A stretch of 64,000 nt of DNA. Source: Marivita sp. GTDB lineage: Bacteria; Pseudomonadota; Alphaproteobacteria; Rhodobacterales; Rhodobacteraceae. Made by a program: the position numbers and the translations under genes. Location of the stretch: contig NZ_JAIPUS010000002.1 of NCBI RefSeq assembly GCF_020055675.1, positions 62,001 through 126,000 on the forward strand. Reading direction: 5' to 3'. The notes under the pieces were generated by a model. It was given only the letters and a program-made list of their open reading frames with translations, searched no databases and was not told the DNA's origin. How positions within the stretch are numbered: position 1 is the first letter of the stretch; each line of letters begins with the position of its first letter. Below, piece after piece: positions 34,984 through 44,520 of this stretch.

Positions 34984-35721
34984 ATGACATATGCCCCATT
35001 TTACGTCCATGCGAAGGACCGTGCCGCGCGCTGGCTCGTGACGTGCGATCACGCCGCCAATACGGTGCCGCCCGATCTGGGTGGTACGCTGGGGCTGCCC
35101 GATGCTGACATGGCACGGCACATCGCCTTCGACCCCGGCGCGGCAGGTGTGGCCATGGCCCTGGCCGACGCTTTGGGCGCCTCCGCGATCCTGTCGAATT
35201 TTTCACGTCTGGTGATCGATCCGAACCGGGGCGAGGATGACCCGACACTGTTGATGCGTCTTTATGATGGGTCTGTCATCCCGGGCAACCGCGCTGCGGG
35301 CCTGGAGGAGACGGAACGCCGGTTGGACGCCTATTACCGCCCCTATCACGCCGCGCTCGAAAGCCTTGCCGCGCGGCGCGACGACACTGTGATCGTGTCG
35401 GTGCATTCCTTCACGCCGCAATTGCGGTCACGGCCGAGCCGACCGTGGCATATAGGTATCCTGCATGCCCATGATCGTCGCCTGTCGGACCCGCTGATTG
35501 ATCTTTTGCGGGCTGAACCGGATCTCGTCGTGGGTCGGAACCAACCCTATCCCGGCCACCTGCCCGGCGACGCGATGGACCGCCATGCCTTGCATCACGG
35601 ACGTCAGAACACACTTGTTGAACTGCGCAACGATCTGATCGAAACCGAGGCGCAGCAGGCGGCATGGGGCGCGCGACTGGCCCCGTTGCTGGAGGCTGCG
35701 CTGGCCAAGACGACAGAATGA
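34984..35721 (+). CDS. N-formylglutamate amidohydrolase family protein
   Basis: 245 residues. LVTCDHAANTVPPDLG, FDPGAAGVAMALADAL and VIVSVHSFTPQLRS are the metal-binding and core segments of the family, with EVRNDL-like VELRNDLIETE near the end. Family members deformylate N-formylglutamate in histidine catabolism, but many orphan copies have other or unknown substrates; no hut genes are seen here. The start is ATG 34984, preceded by GGGAGA; ATG 34960 is the alternative. Confidence 0.88.
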   Translation: MTYAPFYVHAKDRAARWLVTCDHAANTVPPDLGGTLGLPDADMARHIAFDPGAAGVAMALADALGASAILSNFSRLVIDPNRGEDDPTLLMRLYDGSVIPGNRAAGLEETERRLDAYYRPYHAALESLAARRDDTVIVSVHSFTPQLRSRPSRPWHIGILHAHDRRLSDPLIDLLRAEPDLVVGRNQPYPGHLPGDAMDRHALHHGRQNTLVELRNDLIETEAQQAAWGARLAPLLEAALAKTTE

Positions 35722-35738
35722 TCCAGAGGAGACCCGAG

Positions 35739-36056
35739 ATGGACGACCAGACCCGAATCGAGATCGAAGCCGCTGCGTTCCGTCGGATGCGCCAGCATCT
35801 GATCGAAGACCGCCCGGATGTGCAGAACATCGACATGATGACCCTGACCGGGTTTTGCCGCAACTGCCTGAGTCGATGGTACCAGGAAGCGGCAAACGAG
35901 CGCGGGATCGAACTGGACAAGGACGGCGCGCGCGAGGTGTTTTACGGCATGCCCATGTCGGACTGGAAGGCGCGCCACCAGACTGAGGCGAGCGAGGAAC
36001 AGAAGGCCGCGTTCGAGGTTGCTTTCAAGGAAAACGTGAGTGACAAATCAGGATGA
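35739..36056 (+). CDS. DUF1244 family protein
   Basis: 105 residues, all-alpha by appearance. TLTGFCRNCLSRWYQEAANERG, with a CxxC pair, and AREVFYGMPMSDWKARHQ are the DUF1244 signature. No function is established to my knowledge. ATG 35739 follows AGAGGAGA. It begins 17 bp after the amidohydrolase-family gene, so the two are likely an operon. Confidence 0.9.
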   Translation: MDDQTRIEIEAAAFRRMRQHLIEDRPDVQNIDMMTLTGFCRNCLSRWYQEAANERGIELDKDGAREVFYGMPMSDWKARHQTEASEEQKAAFEVAFKENVSDKSG

Positions 36057-36101
36057 CGAGACGATAACGCATCCTCTGTCCCGGTAGCCTGCGAAAACCA
36101 G

Positions 36102-36124
36102 GCGTGAGGGCGCTGCCCTCACGC
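36102..36124 (+). terminator. Perfect hairpin followed by GGTATTTGG element
   Basis: A 10-bp stem (GCGTGAGGGC / GCCCTCACGC) with a three-base loop is followed by TCCGGTGGGTATTTGG. The T-run is short, so this could be a terminator or a copy of a dispersed intergenic element similar to the one at 4925-4972. Confidence 0.5.
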
Positions 36125-36162
36125 TCCGGTGGGTATTTGGATCCCGAAAAAGACGAGCGGCG

Positions 36163-36735
36163 TCAGCGGCTTGCGCCCGGGACCCAAAGGATATCGGCTT
36201 TGCCATTGTCATTGGCGGTCCGCGCCGCGACAAAGAACCAGTCGCTCAACCGGTTCAGGTATTTGACAGCCGCAGGATTGACACCTTCCATCGTGGCCAG
36301 TTCCACCGTGTGACGTTCGGCGCGACGCGCGACCGTGCGGCATTGGTGAAGATAGGCCGACAGCGCCGAACCGCCAGGCAGGATGAAGCTGCGCAGCGGT
36401 TCGAGATCGGCATTCATCGCGTCGATATCCGCTTCCAGACGATCCACTTGCGAGGACACCACGCGCAGCGGTGGATACTCGGCATCAGCGTCACTTTCCA
36501 TGTCGGGGCGGCACAAATCGGCGCCGAGATCGAAAAGATCGTTCTGTATAAGGGAAAGATTGTGATCGAGAGCCCCCTCGGCATGCTGTCGTGCGAGCCC
36601 GACAATGGCGTTGAGTTCATCCGTGGTGCCATAGGCCGTAACGCGCATTGCGTGCTTCGCGATCCGCGCGCCATTGCCCAGCGCGGTTTCGCCATCATCA
36701 CCGGTCTTGGTGTAGATCTTGTTCAGAACGACCAT
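36163..36735 (-). CDS. pduO: ATP:cob(I)alamin adenosyltransferase, PduO type
   Basis: 190 residues. KIYTKTGDDGETALGNGARI is the ATP-binding N-terminus. YGTTDELNAIVGLAR, PLRSFILPGGSALSAYLHQCRTVARRAER and YLNRLSDWFFVAAR are the trimeric PduO signatures. It attaches the adenosyl group to cobalamin, supplying coenzyme B12 for mutases such as methylmalonyl- and ethylmalonyl-CoA mutase. Its ATG follows the stop of the HIG1-type gene by 3 nt. Confidence 0.95.
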   Translation of the reverse strand: MVVLNKIYTKTGDDGETALGNGARIAKHAMRVTAYGTTDELNAIVGLARQHAEGALDHNLSLIQNDLFDLGADLCRPDMESDADAEYPPLRVVSSQVDRLEADIDAMNADLEPLRSFILPGGSALSAYLHQCRTVARRAERHTVELATMEGVNPAAVKYLNRLSDWFFVAARTANDNGKADILWVPGASR

Positions 36736-36738
36736 CGT

Positions 36739-36939
36739 TTATTCCCCTCGCAGCCAGACAAAGAGCAGAATCAGCACCACAGCCGCGAATTGGGCCATGA
36801 TGCGCCAGCGCATCGCCTTGTTGGCATATTTCTTGTTGAACTCGCCGCCCTTGGCAAAGCTGCTGATGCCGAAGAACAGGACAGCCACCACCGCCAGGCA
36901 GGCTATGGCGGCGATAATGAACAGCGGGTCTTGCATCAT
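36739..36939 (-). CDS. HIG1-domain twin-transmembrane protein
   Basis: 66 residues. Two helices (PLFIIAAIACLAVVAVLFFGI and MAQFAAVVLILLFVWL) flank GGEFNKKYANKAMRWRI, which resembles the hypoxia-induced (HIG1) motif of small respiratory-complex-associated proteins. Start ATG 36939 has AAGGAAGG eight bases upstream; a second ATG follows immediately. Tightly linked to pduO, an arrangement I associate with Rhodobacteraceae. Function not shown. Confidence 0.8.
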   Translation of the reverse strand: MMQDPLFIIAAIACLAVVAVLFFGISSFAKGGEFNKKYANKAMRWRIMAQFAAVVLILLFVWLRGE

Positions 36940-37009
36940 GGCAAATGCCTTCCTTTGATTGCGAGTCTCCGGGGATGTAGCCGTAGCGTCCCGCAAGGCC
37001 AATGAAAAG

Positions 37010-37837
37010 TCAGCCCTTCGACAAAACCCAGTCGAGCGCGCGGGTCGGCAGCAGGCGACGCGCGATGGACATCACGTGGGTCGGCGTGGTGATGCGGTAG
37101 CGCGGTTTGGGGCGTCTGGCCTCCAGGGCGGTGACCACCGCATCGGTCACGGCGGAGGCGGGCCATTGGGTCTTGGTGCCGCCCCCCTTGTGCAATTGGT
37201 CCAGCAAAGACGCCTCGTATTGCGCGCGGCGCGGCGAGGATTTCCAATCCACCCATGTGTCGAATTGCCGGATCGCGTTCCGGCGAAAGGCGGTTTCGAT
37301 CGGGCCGGGTTCAATCAGAACGACATGGATGCCGGTCTCGGCCATTTCCATGCGCAGCACGTCGGCATAGCCTTCGAGCGCGAATTTCGTGGCGACGTAA
37401 GGCCCGCGCCATTTCATGCCGACAAGGCCCAGCACCGAGGAGTTGAGCAGGATGCGCCCCCCACCCTGTGCCCGCATTGCCGGGAGCAGCGCGCGGGTGA
37501 GGTCATGCCAGCCGAGGAAATTCGCCTCGAACTGGGCGCGCAGGCCGTCCGTGGGAATATCCTCGAGGGGACCCGGCAGCGCGTAGGCGCCATTGTGAAA
37601 CACCGCATCAAGAGTGCCGCCGGTGTGGCCCAGCACCTCTTGGGCGGCGGCGGCGATACTGGCGGTATCCTGGTAGTCAAGCCGCGGTGCCACAAAACCC
37701 TCTGCCGCGCGGGCCGCGCAATCCTCGGACGCCCGGCAGGCGGCAAAGACGGTCCATCCCCGGGACTTCAACCGTCGCGCAGCGTCAAGACCGATACCCG
37801 AGGAACACCCGGTGACAAGGATGGTTCGGGATGTCAT
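37010..37837 (-). CDS. Short-chain dehydrogenase/reductase
   Basis: 275 residues. The TILVTGCSSGIGLDAARRL cofactor loop, FHNGAYALPGP, ILLNSSVLGL with the catalytic Ser, and YVATKFALEGYADVLRMEM with the Tyr-x3-Lys pair mark a classical SDR. FAACRAS at the end of the second strand suggests NADP. Substrate unknown. Starts one base after the SH3 protein stop, so probably coexpressed with it. Confidence 0.92.
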   Translation of the reverse strand: MTSRTILVTGCSSGIGLDAARRLKSRGWTVFAACRASEDCAARAAEGFVAPRLDYQDTASIAAAAQEVLGHTGGTLDAVFHNGAYALPGPLEDIPTDGLRAQFEANFLGWHDLTRALLPAMRAQGGGRILLNSSVLGLVGMKWRGPYVATKFALEGYADVLRMEMAETGIHVVLIEPGPIETAFRRNAIRQFDTWVDWKSSPRRAQYEASLLDQLHKGGGTKTQWPASAVTDAVVTALEARRPKPRYRITTPTHVMSIARRLLPTRALDWVLSKG

Positions 37838-37838
37838 G

Positions 37839-38390
37839 CTAATTGGACGCAGTCACGAGCCAGTCGGCAATCCAGCCTTCGTTGCCCGTCAAGGTTTCGC
37901 GCAGGCGCAGCCAGCCATCGCCTTCGTCCTCAATCACTTCGACCATGTCGTTGCGCTGCAGCTTGCCGATAACAGCATAATCGGTGCCGGGACCGCCCCG
38001 CATGTTCACGCGATCTCCATCGACAAAACGCAGATCCGGTGCGGCCTCTTCGAGCACGGCTTGCGTGTCCGCCGGAACTTCCGGCTCGGGCGCGGTGTCG
38101 ACCAGGGTTTCGCGGTCCGGCTCCGGACTGTCTGGTGCCGATGTCGGCTTTGCACCCGTGCCGGATGGCGTTGCCACAACGCGTATCGGCGCGATCTCCG
38201 TCAGCCGCGTCGCGGTCGTGTCGGCGCGGGCGACACGCGATGGTTCGGGGCGCGCCTGTTCGGGCGCCTGCCTGGGATCCGCGAAAACCTCGACGGTCGT
38301 TTCGCCAGGTTGGAAATCGGACCCGCCGGACATTTCGTAGAAACCAACCCCCATGAAGGCAAACGCCACCCAAATATACTTGTTCATCAT
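37839..38390 (-). CDS. SH3-domain protein with N-terminal membrane anchor
   Basis: 183 residues from ATG 38390 (or ATG 38387, which has better spacing to GGGGAAG). A short hydrophobic start (YIWVAFAFMGVGFYEM) is followed by a Pro/Ala/Glu-rich linker of about 90 residues and a C-terminal bacterial SH3 domain (RVNMRGGPGTDYAVIGKLQ, then GWLRLRETLTGNEGWIADWLV). Such domains often bind peptidoglycan stems in the envelope. Its partner is unknown. Confidence 0.85.
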   Translation of the reverse strand: MMNKYIWVAFAFMGVGFYEMSGGSDFQPGETTVEVFADPRQAPEQARPEPSRVARADTTATRLTEIAPIRVVATPSGTGAKPTSAPDSPEPDRETLVDTAPEPEVPADTQAVLEEAAPDLRFVDGDRVNMRGGPGTDYAVIGKLQRNDMVEVIEDEGDGWLRLRETLTGNEGWIADWLVTASN

Positions 38391-38506
38391 ACTTCCCCAC
38401 GGGATCTCACCATCACTCACCCGACGGCTGATACAGCGATTCTCCTGATGGGCCGAAGGGGAAAGGCAAAAAATATTCCCGCAATTGCTTTACGGCCTCA
38501 GAGGCG

Positions 38507-40840
38507 GTGGCTATCACACCATCTATGGTGGATGACCTCGACGACCCCAAGATGACCCCTCGTGATTACGCGGAACCGCTGCGCCGCGCGATCGGTGAGC
38601 GGTATCTGACGTATGCTCTGTCGACGATCATGCACCGGGCGCTGCCCGATGCGCGTGACGGCCTGAAGCCGGTTCATCGACGTATCCTCTATGCAATGCG
38701 CGAATTGCGGTTGAGTTCCACGGGCGGGTTCCGCAAATCGGCCAAGATCAGCGGCGATGTCATGGGGAATTACCACCCGCATGGCGATGCCGCAATATAT
38801 GACGCCATGGCGCGGCTGGCGCAGGATTTCGCCGTGCGCTACCCGCTGGTCGACGGCCAGGGCAATTTCGGCAATATCGACGGCGATAACCCGGCGGCGG
38901 CCCGCTACACCGAAGCGCGGCTGACCCCGGTGGCGGAAGCGCTGCTGGACGGGCTGAACGAGAACGCCGTTGACTACCGTCCGAATTACGATGGCACGCT
39001 CGAAGAACCTGCGGTCTTGCCTGCGCAGTTTCCGAACCTGCTGGCGAATGGTGCCTCTGGCATCGCGGTGGGCATGGCCACGAACATTCCGCCGCACAAT
39101 ATCGGCGAGCTGATCGATGCCTGCGTGCACCTGATCAAGGTGCCGGACGCGCGTGATGACACGCTCTTGAATTTCGTGCCCGGCCCGGATTTTCCGACCG
39201 GCGGCGTGGTGGTCGAGTCGCGCGAAACCATTGCGCAGGCGTATCGCACCGGTCGCGGCTCCTTGCGGGTGCGCGCCAAGTGGGAGGTCGAGGACCTGGG
39301 CCGGGGCCAGTGGCAGATTGTCGTGACCGAGATTCCATACCAGGTGCAGAAATCCAAGCTGGTCGAGCGGCTGGCCGAGCTGATCCAGACCAAGAAGGTG
39401 CCGATCCTGGCCGATATCCGGGACGAAAGCACCGACGATATCCGCATGGTGCTGGAACCGCGGTCCAAGAATGTGGATGCAGACGTTCTGATGAACACGC
39501 TGTTCCGAAACTCCGACCTGGAGACGCGGTTCAGCCTCAACATGAACGTCCTGATCGATGGGCTGACGCCCAAGGTTTGTTCGATGAAGGAGGTGCTGCG
39601 CGCCTTCCTCGATTTCCGGCGCGAGGTGCTGATCCGGCGCAGTCAGCACAGGATGGACAAGATCGACCACCGGCTTGAAGTGCTGGAAGGGTTGATCGTC
39701 GCGTTTTTGAACCTGGATCGCGTGATCGACATCATTCGCTACGACGATGAGCCCAAGGCCGCGCTGATGCGCGAAGATTGGACCAAGGATCATCCGCGTG
39801 CCCGCGACGAGGCGGATTATGTCTCTCCAGGCATTGTTTCGGGCGACGAAGCTCTGGGGCTTTCCGAAGTACAGACCGAGGCGGTCCTGAACATGCGGCT
39901 GCGCAGTTTGCGCAAGCTGGAAGAGATGGAGCTTGTCGCGGAGCGCGACCGGCTGATCGAGGAACGCGCCGGGCTGGAGGACCTTTTGGACAGCGGCGAC
40001 CTGCAATGGACGCGGATCGCGGAGCAGTTGAAAGAGTTCAAGAAAACCTCGGGAAAGGCCTATGCGGGCGGCGCGCGGCGGACATTGATCGAGGAAGCGA
40101 GCGAGGTCGAGGATGTTCCGCTCGAGGCGATGATCGAACGCGAACCGATCACGGTGGTGTGCAGCCAGATGGGCTGGATCCGGGCGATGACGGGTCATAT
40201 CGACCTCGATCGCCAGCTGAAGTTCAAGGATGGTGACGGGCCGCGGTTCATTTTCCATGCCGAAACCACCGACAAGCTGCTCGTGTTCGGCAGCAACGGG
40301 CGGTTCTATACCATGGCCGCGGCACAATTGCCCGGTGGGCGCGGCATGGGCGAGCCGCTGCGCCTGATCGTGGATTTGCCCAACGAAGCGGCGATTGTGG
40401 ATCTTTTCATTCATCAGCCGGGCCGCAAGCTTCTTGTGGCGTCAAGCGCCGGCGATGGTTTTGTCGTCCCGGAAAACGATGTCGTGGCGCAGACGCGGGC
40501 CGGGAAACAAGTGCTGAACGTGAGAGGCGACGTTCGCGCGAAAGTGTGCAAACCCGTAACCGGTGACAGTGTCGCCGTCGTGGGGGAAAACCGAAAAGTT
40601 CTGGTGTTTGCGATGGATGAATTGCCCGAGATGGGGCGCGGGAAAGGCGTTCGCGTACAAAAGTACAAGGACGGAGGACTGTCCGATGCGACCACCTTCA
40701 CCCTGACCGAAGGACTCAGCTGGCGGGACCCCGCTGGACGGACAAGAACCGAAACAGACCTCTCGGAATGGACCGGAAAACGCGCCGGCACGGGACGCAT
40801 GGCCCCGCGCGGATTCCCGCGGGACAACCGGTTCACCTGA
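38507..40840 (+). CDS. parC: DNA topoisomerase IV subunit A
   Basis: 777 residues. [23 protein letters not shown] and [16 protein letters not shown] form the DNA-gate region, and the active Tyr is in ARYTEARL. The tail is a reduced beta-pinwheel (for example [18 protein letters not shown]), shorter than GyrA and lacking a clear GyrA-box, which supports ParC. It decatenates daughter chromosomes with ParE. GTG 38507 and ATG 38525 are both possible starts; neither has a good ribosome site. Confidence 0.95.
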   Translation: MAITPSMVDDLDDPKMTPRDYAEPLRRAIGERYLTYALSTIMHRALPDARDGLKPVHRRILYAMRELRLSSTGGFRKSAKISGDVMGNYHPHGDAAIYDAMARLAQDFAVRYPLVDGQGNFGNIDGDNPAAARYTEARLTPVAEALLDGLNENAVDYRPNYDGTLEEPAVLPAQFPNLLANGASGIAVGMATNIPPHNIGELIDACVHLIKVPDARDDTLLNFVPGPDFPTGGVVVESRETIAQAYRTGRGSLRVRAKWEVEDLGRGQWQIVVTEIPYQVQKSKLVERLAELIQTKKVPILADIRDESTDDIRMVLEPRSKNVDADVLMNTLFRNSDLETRFSLNMNVLIDGLTPKVCSMKEVLRAFLDFRREVLIRRSQHRMDKIDHRLEVLEGLIVAFLNLDRVIDIIRYDDEPKAALMREDWTKDHPRARDEADYVSPGIVSGDEALGLSEVQTEAVLNMRLRSLRKLEEMELVAERDRLIEERAGLEDLLDSGDLQWTRIAEQLKEFKKTSGKAYAGGARRTLIEEASEVEDVPLEAMIEREPITVVCSQMGWIRAMTGHIDLDRQLKFKDGDGPRFIFHAETTDKLLVFGSNGRFYTMAAAQLPGGRGMGEPLRLIVDLPNEAAIVDLFIHQPGRKLLVASSAGDGFVVPENDVVAQTRAGKQVLNVRGDVRAKVCKPVTGDSVAVVGENRKVLVFAMDELPEMGRGKGVRVQKYKDGGLSDATTFTLTEGLSWRDPAGRTRTETDLSEWTGKRAGTGRMAPRGFPRDNRFT

Positions 40841-40892
40841 CGCCCCTGGCGGGGCTGGCCCGCCCCCTGGCGGCGCGACGCCACGAGGTCCG

Positions 40893-41325
40893 AACCTGCC
40901 GGGCCTGTTCTATTCCGGCAAGACCGGGCCTTTTTTCAGGATTGCCTTCAGGACCGCGCTGCTGACGGTCATCACCTTGGGCATCTGCCGGTTTTGACAA
41001 AAGACGCGCATCCGGCGCGATATCTGGTCATCGACCAACGCCAATGGCGACGACTTCGAATACACCGGCACCGGGTTGGAAAAGCTGCTCGGCTTGGTCT
41101 TTCTTGCCGTCTATCTTGGCATCCCGCAATTGGTGCTGTTCTTTGCCGGCGTGGACGCCTTCGACCTGAACGAGACACCTACGCAGCAGGACGTCGTGGC
41201 GCAGCTGGGGGCGCTGTGTATCTCGGCCCTCGCGGTGGTGCCGTTCCTGCTTTTTGCCGTTTGCCCGGCACGGCGGTACAAGCTGGCACGCACGCGCTGG
41301 CGCGGCATCTGGTTCGGCAGGACTT
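40893..41325 (+). pseudogene. DUF898 (YjgN-like) membrane protein remnant
   Basis: One frame reads LFYSGKTGPFFRIAFRTALL, then TVITLGICRF, a TGA at 40995-40997, then QKTRIRRDIWSS...GDDFEYTGTG and RYKLARTRWRGIWFG. DUF898 proteins have a Trp after the Phe (FWAKTRIRRYIW type), so the TGA looks like a TGG-to-TGA change. No good start codon is visible in this frame. After WRGIWFG the DUF898 sequence stops and M48-type sequence continues in another frame, so the second half is deleted. Confidence 0.75.
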
Positions 41326-41664
41326 TTGACGATGGTGTCGGGGGATTTCACCGGCGGCGCAGCGATTGCGATCCTTGCTGAGAATATGCTGTCCGCGTCC
41401 TACACCCGCGAGGCCGAGCGCGCGGCCGACGCCTTTTCCCTGGCGTTGCTGAAAAAGGCCAATGTCAGCGTCGATGGCTTTGCCACGTACTTTCAGACGC
41501 TTGAAAGCGAAACAGTAGGCCCCGAATTGCCAGAATACCTGTCGGCACACCCGTCAACGGCAGGCCGCGGCGATGCAGCGCGCGCCTTCGCCGAGACACA
41601 ATCGAGGACCGAACCGATCTTTGCTTCCTCGGAGTGGCGCGCCCTGCGAATGATCTGGGCCTGA
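41305..41664 (+). pseudogene. C-terminal remnant of an M48-family metallopeptidase
   Basis: The frame reads SAGLLTMVSGDFTGGAAIAI, then LAENMLSASYTREAERAADA and FSLALLKKANVSVDG...LSAHPSTAGRGDAARAFAE, ending at TGA 41664. The EAERAADAF segment carries the third zinc ligand (E-x3-D type) of M48 peptidases and LSAHPST is typical of their ends. The HExxH helix and everything before it are missing. It is joined to the DUF898 remnant near TTCGGCAGGA, where either family's sequence fits. I interpret this as one internal deletion spanning two neighbouring genes. Confidence 0.72.
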
Positions 41665-41794
41665 AAACGCGACGTAGGTTGGCGCTAACGTGACGATTTT
41701 ACCCTGTTTCCCCTGACCCGGGTTGGGTATCCATTGCGGGACCGTCTATCAGAATCGCAGGGTCGCCTGTGATACCAATGAAAGGAACGCGCTT

Positions 41795-42553
41795 ATGAAG
41801 GTCCTCGTACCTGTCAAACGCGTGATCGATTACAACGTGAAGGTCCGCGTCAAAGCGGACGGCTCCGGTGTCGATCTCGCCAACGTCAAGATGTCTATGA
41901 ACCCGTTTGACGAGATCGCCGTGGAAGAGGCGATCCGGCTCAAGGAAGCGGGCAAGGCAGACGAGGTCGTGGCCGTTTCAATCGGTGTCAAGCAAAGCCA
42001 GGAAACCTTGCGCACGGCCCTTGCCGTGGGGGCGGACCGCGCGATCCTCGTGGTGGCCGCAGACGACGTGCAAACCGATATCGAACCTCTCTCGGTTGCC
42101 AAGATCCTTGCCGCAATCGTCAAAGAAGAAGGGCCGGGCTTGGTTCTTTGCGGCAAGCAGGCAATCGACAACGACATGAATGCCACCGGCCAGATGCTGT
42201 CGGCGCTGCTGGGCTGGTCGCAGGCGATGTATGCAAACAACGTGGACATCGACGGAGAGCACGCTGTTGTGACCCGCGAAGTGGATGGCGGCATGCAGAC
42301 TGTCAAGGTCAAGATGCCGACAATCATTTCCACCGACCTGCGCCTGAACGAGCCGCGTTATGCCTCCCTGCCCAACATCATGAAGGCCAAGAAAAAGCCT
42401 TTGGATGAAAAGACAACCGAGGATTACGGAGTCGACGTGACGCCACGCCTTGAGATCATCAAGACCTCCGAACCCGAAGAGCGGGTCGCGGGGATCAAGG
42501 TCGGATCGGTCGATGAATTGGTCGAGAAACTCAAAGAGGCGGGGGCTGTTTGA
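41795..42553 (+). CDS. etfB: Electron transfer flavoprotein beta subunit
   Basis: 252 residues. [23 protein letters not shown] and [20 protein letters not shown] are family landmarks; [23 protein letters not shown] and the recognition-loop region ([20 protein letters not shown]) that docks acyl-CoA dehydrogenases are present. It carries AMP and forms the EtfAB dimer. ATG 41795 has AAAGGA upstream. Zero bases separate its stop from etfA. Confidence 0.97.
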   Translation: MKVLVPVKRVIDYNVKVRVKADGSGVDLANVKMSMNPFDEIAVEEAIRLKEAGKADEVVAVSIGVKQSQETLRTALAVGADRAILVVAADDVQTDIEPLSVAKILAAIVKEEGPGLVLCGKQAIDNDMNATGQMLSALLGWSQAMYANNVDIDGEHAVVTREVDGGMQTVKVKMPTIISTDLRLNEPRYASLPNIMKAKKKPLDEKTTEDYGVDVTPRLEIIKTSEPEERVAGIKVGSVDELVEKLKEAGAV

Positions 42554-43483
42554 ATGACTGTACTTCTGATTGCCGAGATTACCGATGGTGCGTTGGCGAT
42601 GGATGCCACGGCCAAGACCGTGACAGCCGCCACATCCTTGGGCGACGTGACCGTGCTGGCCGCCGGAGCGACCGCCAAGGATGCCGCAGACCAAGCTGCG
42701 ACCATCGAAGGGGTGTCCAGGGTTCTGCTGGCCGAGGACGCGCTTTACGGCCATCGGCTGGCTGAACCTGTGGCCGCTTTGATTGCATCTCTTGCCGGGG
42801 ATTATACGCATATTGTCGCCCCTGCGACCACGGATGCCAAGAACATCCTGCCCCGCGTTGCGGCGCTGCTGGACGTGATGATCCTGACCGATGTGACCAG
42901 CGTGGTGGACGCCGACACCTTCGAGCGCCCGATCTATGCGGGCAACGCGGTCCAGACGGTCAAGTCAGCGGACGCGACCAAGGTGATCTCCATCCGCACC
43001 TCGACATTTGACGCCGCAGGCACAGGCGGCTCTGCCGAGATCGAGAACATCGCGACGGCAGACAATCCTGGCCTGTCCGAATGGGTCGAGGACAAGGTGG
43101 CCGAAAGCGACCGCCCCGAGCTGACATCTGCGGGCGTGGTTGTATCGGGTGGCCGAGGCGTCGGCTCCGAAGAGGATTTCGCCATGATCGAAAAACTGGC
43201 GGATTCGCTTGGCGCGGCCGTTGGCGCCTCGCGCGCCGCGGTCGATTCCGGCTTCGCGCCGAACGACTGGCAGGTTGGCCAAACCGGCAAGGTTGTCGCC
43301 CCGGACCTTTACATCGCGGTCGGCATTTCCGGCGCGATCCAGCACCTGGCCGGCATGAAAGACAGCAAGGTCATCGTGGCGATCAACAAAGACGAAGAGG
43401 CCCCGATTTTCCAGGTAGCCGACTATGGGCTTGTGGCCGATCTGTTCGATGCGGTGCCAGAGCTGACCGAAAAGCTGGGGTAA
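42554..43483 (+). CDS. etfA: Electron transfer flavoprotein alpha subunit
   Basis: 309 residues. The C-terminal FAD domain includes [37 protein letters not shown], then [45 protein letters not shown]. It passes electrons from acyl-CoA and dimethylglycine/sarcosine-type dehydrogenases to ETF:quinone oxidoreductase; candidates for both donors are in this window. An intrinsic terminator follows. Confidence 0.97.
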   Translation: MTVLLIAEITDGALAMDATAKTVTAATSLGDVTVLAAGATAKDAADQAATIEGVSRVLLAEDALYGHRLAEPVAALIASLAGDYTHIVAPATTDAKNILPRVAALLDVMILTDVTSVVDADTFERPIYAGNAVQTVKSADATKVISIRTSTFDAAGTGGSAEIENIATADNPGLSEWVEDKVAESDRPELTSAGVVVSGGRGVGSEEDFAMIEKLADSLGAAVGASRAAVDSGFAPNDWQVGQTGKVVAPDLYIAVGISGAIQHLAGMKDSKVIVAINKDEEAPIFQVADYGLVADLFDAVPELTEKLG

Positions 43484-43504
43484 GGTTTCAGGTCCAGACG
43501 GAAC

Positions 43505-43541
43505 AAAGGGGCGCGCTCAACCGGGCGCGCCCTTTGTTTTT
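43505..43541 (+). terminator. Intrinsic terminator after etfA
   Basis: GGGCGCGC (43509-43516) pairs with GCGCGCCC (43525-43532), flanked by AAA and TTTGTTTTT. It lies 22 bp past the etfA stop. Confidence 0.85.
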
Positions 43542-43553
43542 GCACAGCCGGTA

Positions 43554-44372
43554 TCATTGCAGAGCCGGAATGATCGCACGGGCAAGCGCGGTCGCCGCCT
43601 GTTGGTGAACCCCAGCGCCGGGCAGGTGTTCTGCCCGCGCCCGTTCAAGCTGCGGCACAATCATCGCTTCAAACCCGGCGCGCCAGTCCTCGGGCACGAT
43701 TTCCACCGTTTCACGGACATGTGGAGCCAGGGGTGCAAGCGTTCGACTGGTCAGGAAGGGCTCCCCCACCGTGTCCGGCTGACGCTCTTGGGACAATGGA
43801 CAGGGATCCAACCACAACAGCACCACCGCACCCTGCATCTGGGCCACAAGGTGCCGCATCCGGGCCTGCCATGCGCTGCGGACTTCGGTCGCCACGGTTT
43901 CGAACCGGTCGGGACAAACCGCCCTCAGCCGCACCAGCAGGTGCCGGGTGAAATGCACATCGGTAAAGTCCATTTCCGGGTAGAGCGATTTGAGCGCATC
44001 CGACGCCTTGAGAAACCGGTCGTTGCGCCGCGGATGCACGGAATAAAACCTGTTCGAGGTATTGTGACTGCAGGTGATCTGCAAAATCGCCACCTTCGCA
44101 TTCGCCGCGGTCACCAGCGCTCCGGGATCGTTCAGATACGCGTCGATCCCGGCGTTTTCGGCGCCGAGGTTGACCACCGTGTGCCCCACCTGGTCTTCAA
44201 GCTGCTCCGTCCAGGGTTTGGCAACATAGCGGCCATATACTTCGGATCCGCCAAGACAGGCTACGTAATTTCGTCGCAGCGCCTTTCGCGGTCCACGGAA
44301 CCAGAGGCGTGAACCATTGTATCGACACGGCGCATAATCAATCGCTTGATCGCGCATTGAGGGAATCGTCAT
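43554..44372 (-). CDS. DUF6473-like protein
   Basis: 272 residues. The N-terminus DYAPCRYNGSRLWFRGPRKALRRNYVACLGGSEVYGRYV and later VVNLGAENAGIDAYLNDPG look like the conserved Rhodobacteraceae family DUF6473. The GGSE followed by GAxNAGID gives it a faint SGNH-hydrolase look, but I cannot assign an activity. ATG 44372 has AGAAGGGG upstream; a longer frame runs into the promoter of the divergent hydroxybutyryl-CoA dehydrogenase gene and is not used. Confidence 0.75.
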   Translation of the reverse strand: MTIPSMRDQAIDYAPCRYNGSRLWFRGPRKALRRNYVACLGGSEVYGRYVAKPWTEQLEDQVGHTVVNLGAENAGIDAYLNDPGALVTAANAKVAILQITCSHNTSNRFYSVHPRRNDRFLKASDALKSLYPEMDFTDVHFTRHLLVRLRAVCPDRFETVATEVRSAWQARMRHLVAQMQGAVVLLWLDPCPLSQERQPDTVGEPFLTSRTLAPLAPHVRETVEIVPEDWRAGFEAMIVPQLERARAEHLPGAGVHQQAATALARAIIPALQ

Positions 44373-44520
44373 CGTCCCACCCCTTCTTTTCACCCAGCAA
44401 AGACCTTGGGTCGATTCGGTTCTCAAATCGCTAAAGCTAAATTTTGAGCGTTCCCCTGATCCGCCTTGCAGCCCTCTGCCCCACAAGTCATTGTTGCGAC
44501 GAAACGAACGGAGCAAACGC

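Noticed and set aside
41254-41664. Intact small gene starting at ATG 41254
   Set aside because: The first part lies within DUF898-derived DNA in the wrong frame; only the part from about 41305 resembles M48, so it is scored as a remnant rather than a gene.
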